Source: Trematomus loennbergii (lineage: Eukaryota > Chordata > Actinopteri > Perciformes > Nototheniidae). Taken from it: a stretch of DNA of 64,000 nucleotides. Location: NCBI GenBank assembly GCA_012861695.1, contig JAAOOA010000016.1:27211972-27275971 (forward strand), written 5' to 3'. Position numbers and translations under genes: made by a program. The notes beneath the pieces were generated by a model that made no database searches, was not told the origin of the DNA, and saw only the letters and a list, made by a program, of their open reading frames with translations. Below are positions 61,046-64,000 of this stretch, piece by piece; the first letter of the stretch is position 1, and each line of letters opens with the position of its first letter.

Positions 61046-61925
61046 TTCTTTATTTAATCAATTCATCTCTCACGGCCTGCTATATTGACCACGAAGCAGA
61101 GCGCTGCAAGTGCCTACAAGTACCAGCATGCATTGCAAGCTACAGTACTGACACCCATCCAAAACAGCCAAAATAGTGCTGCAGTGATTGGCTGACCTGG
61201 GTGTATTTCAACAAAAAGGCACCACCAGTCACTGTTTGCTGTTGGCCGTTTACTCAAGATTAAATACATAAAGCTAAATAAATGTATGCCAAAACTGTCA
61301 AGGCTTTTTTCAAGTGAATACAATAATTATTAAATGTAGGGGTAACAACATGGCATTTTGTTTTCTAATAAAGGTCGTTTCGTAATTGTTAACTCAATTG
61401 TTGACACTAATAGCAGGTTTTTTTTCAGTTTTCAGCAGCGTTTGGAGCACTCCCCTTGCTACGGCTGGAAAAAAAGAAACTGAAGAAGTTTGTAGTTCTT
61501 CCTTCACACTCCTTTCACCCTTCGCTTGACATTTACCATCAAAACTCTTTGATATTCTCTTAAAAAATGTGTTTTTATCAATGTATTTCCTTCCAAATCC
61601 AGTCCACTTAATGAGCATTTGGGGTCTAGTAAAGGGATGAACCCGTATGATTGCACTTATTTTAGGCATGAGCCGTTGTTATGAGCCACACGTAGTAGGA
61701 GTTATGTTTAGCCGATTTAAAAAATGATGTGTGTGGGTGATGTATTATGTGTTTGAAATATCATGTAAAGAACAAATAATCATTGTTCAATTATCCCTCA
61801 GGATTCAATGCATGCTTTATCAATGACTCAGACCCCAAACAATTACCTTTCATCCATCTATCCTGAGTGTAAGTGTGTATTGATTTGCTAGAGGTGATTG
61901 AGGCACTGAATGCTGCTCTCACACT

Positions 61926-61926
<1 letters not shown>

Positions 61927-62006
<80 letters not shown>
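61927..62006 (+). repeat. (CA)n microsatellite
   Basis: About 40 uninterrupted CA units. Confidence 0.97.
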
Positions 62007-62948
62007 TATACTGGATTTCAAGCCGTGATTTCTGCAGGATTTAAGACCACCAACCTTCTGTTTCCCTTTGGGTAGAAATTGGGTTTCTTTTTCTCTTTGT
62101 TTCCTGTTTCTTTCCCCCCATTATTATATGTTGTTTGTGTCTCTTCTCAGCAAGTGAGTCAGTTAAGGTTGACAAGGAAATGACAAGAAAATAAAACCCA
62201 AAAGTGTGTTTTTATTCTCTGTTTACATTCTATCTCCCCCATTTCTTAATCTGAGAGAGAACCACATCGAGATGGCATTGTGCTCTTAAGAGTGGAAGGA
62301 CATATTAGGAATTTTTTTTTTCTTTTTGGGACTAGAAATGCAAAGGTGTTAGCCTAAATTACCTTAAAAACAGAAAGCATGATGAAAGTAAGCCTGGTTT
62401 CTGTCCAACGTCGAAAAAAACAACAGCTTAATAACATGATTTTTCACGTCTCATGTCTAATAGGTGAAGACAATATGAAAGTTCCTCGAACATGCTTTTT
62501 TTTAAAATGGCCAGAAACTGGTTGCAAAAGTCATATTGTGTTAACTTGTGACAAGTTTATGGTTTCAATGTAGAATCAAGTCTCCTTGAATACAACATGA
62601 TGGTTATTAAGTGAATTTATGGTGCCATTTTGAGTAATAGAGTGAACCAAACGTTTTGGCCTAAACCCTTAATCACCGCGAAGCTACTGGTCAACCCATC
62701 TATCAGCGCTTGTCTCCGATTTCACGACTCACACATATTTCTAACAAACCTCTACTGCCTTTTTGTTTCTCACAACTCTTGCAGTTTCCCCGTCGTCTAT
62801 TCATCACAGTTCCTGACTTTACCCGCCACCGCTCACCTGCACTTCCTGTTTGCCTTTTGTGTCCTACAAACCTGCCAATCAGCATCATTGTCAAAGTCAC
62901 ATCGCATGATTTATATCCTCTACGGCTATATGAGTGTAACCTTCCTTT

Positions 62949-63052
<104 letters not shown>

Positions 63053-64000
63053 ATAATGAACAGCTTCCAGTGGGTTGTTTCAGCACACGCTTCATCCACA
63101 TCCAGAGTTGATTGGTATCATCAGAAGTTGTGCCTTTTAAATACCATGAATATACATATTATTCAAGTTTGGTTTAACAATGTAATCGTAGTTGTCAAAA
63201 AAACATTGAATTTGACTGTTCATAATTCATTTTTGATATTCATTATATTCTATGAAGCTACATAAGTCCAAATGAGCATTTCATGTTTACCTGCACTGTT
63301 GATTAAACTCACTTTAGAGAAATATAAACTTTTAAAAGGAATTGTATCGTGGTCATATTTGGAGGTCAATGAAAAATGACTGATTTCTAAATGTACCAGA
63401 CTGAGCTTCTCATGGACAGATAAATAACTACTGAAATCCTCTCTTGTCTGACGGGGAGTCGCTGAAAGGTTTTCACAGCAACAGTCGGCGGGTCAAACTT
63501 GTTTTTCCTTTCAAAACCGTCCTTGAGTGAGACTGAGAGTGAATCCAAACTCCTGTCATTCTGAGTTACTCCTGATGAGCTGTCAGTCCAATGAAGGTAC
63601 ACATAACAACAATTTCACACTTATCCTTCATGCTGTATTAAATCCCATTTAAAAATATGAGGACGAGATGTATAGAAATGTATTTATTAGGATAAACCCC
63701 TTGAGATGCACCCTCTCGTTTTCAAGGTGGTCCCGACAAAAGCAACGTCTTACAGACATACATGAACAAAATAACAGAAAGCAAACAAGCAACAAACAAG
63801 GACAAACCACGTACAGTCTGTTAAGTAAAATTCATGAAATAATACATACAATCATTACAATTTGATAGACAGTAGTGTCTAATAGATCATATATTGTTGC
63901 ACACCTGTAAATCATTATCAAAGAGCAATATAACATCAACTGAGAAATCTTGTCTTTGCTTACATCTGGAGGTTAACATTCCCTCTTTGCTGCATTGACG

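Overview
The window looks like a non-coding stretch of a ray-finned fish genome, most likely a percomorph teleost. The evidence is the very dense (CA/GT)n microsatellites, tRNA-derived SINEs and an L2-like LINE tail of teleost type, many short inverted-repeat DNA transposons of hAT, PIF/Harbinger and TTAA-target type, and an intact Ty3/gypsy chromovirus of the sushi kind. The species cannot be named from this. I find no convincing complete host gene. The only possible host exon is 32757-32927, and it is weak. Most other open frames are simple repeats or minisatellites read as protein.

The best defined object is a complete, apparently very young LTR retrotransposon on the minus strand (21783-27051). 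It has 5-bp target duplications (CATGG) and LTRs that match except for one 3-bp indel. It carries an intact gag with a CCHC knuckle and an intact pol (protease, RT, RNase H, integrase, C-terminal chromodomain). A GGGAAAA slip heptamer lies in exactly the right frame to join them by -1 frameshift. There is no tRNA-type primer site. Ten bases next to the 5' LTR are instead perfectly complementary to the predicted first ten bases of the transcript, which is the self-priming arrangement known from the Tf1/sushi group. A diverged, truncated LTR of a related family lies at 33222-33585 and keeps the same 10-mer.

Layout. 1-9.0 kb: microsatellites, a tRNA-SINE, purine-rich DNA, a LINE 3' remnant. 9.0-13.7 kb: a Harbinger-like MITE, copies of an unnamed dispersed repeat, microsatellite. 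13.7-16.7 kb: a MITE whose 3' end has expanded into a 57-bp minisatellite, split by a 1.27-kb hAT-like element with perfect 8-bp target duplication. 17.6-19.4 kb: two inverted-repeat elements. 21.8-27.05 kb: the retrotransposon. 27.2-30.6 kb: a hAT-like element and a TTAA element, each with an internal 37-bp minisatellite, and a 12-bp G-rich minisatellite. 31.9-38 kb: 21-bp minisatellite, LTR fragment, MITEs and nested MITEs. 38-44.9 kb: microsatellites, a degenerate ~33-bp array, a long hairpin, a SINE, an L2 tail inserted in a MITE, and a local duplication. 49.3-54.05 kb: Z-prone microsatellites, a TTAA MITE, and a 3.0-kb foldback element with ~960-bp inverted arms. 55.4-64 kb: an interstitial telomere-like run, a hAT MITE with 8-bp target duplication, a second hAT/37-bp minisatellite copy, and more microsatellites.

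No gene network can be read here. The theme is layered transposon insertion and the repeated appearance of minisatellites inside transposon copies. All family names rest on reading termini, target duplications and protein motifs by eye; no database search was possible.
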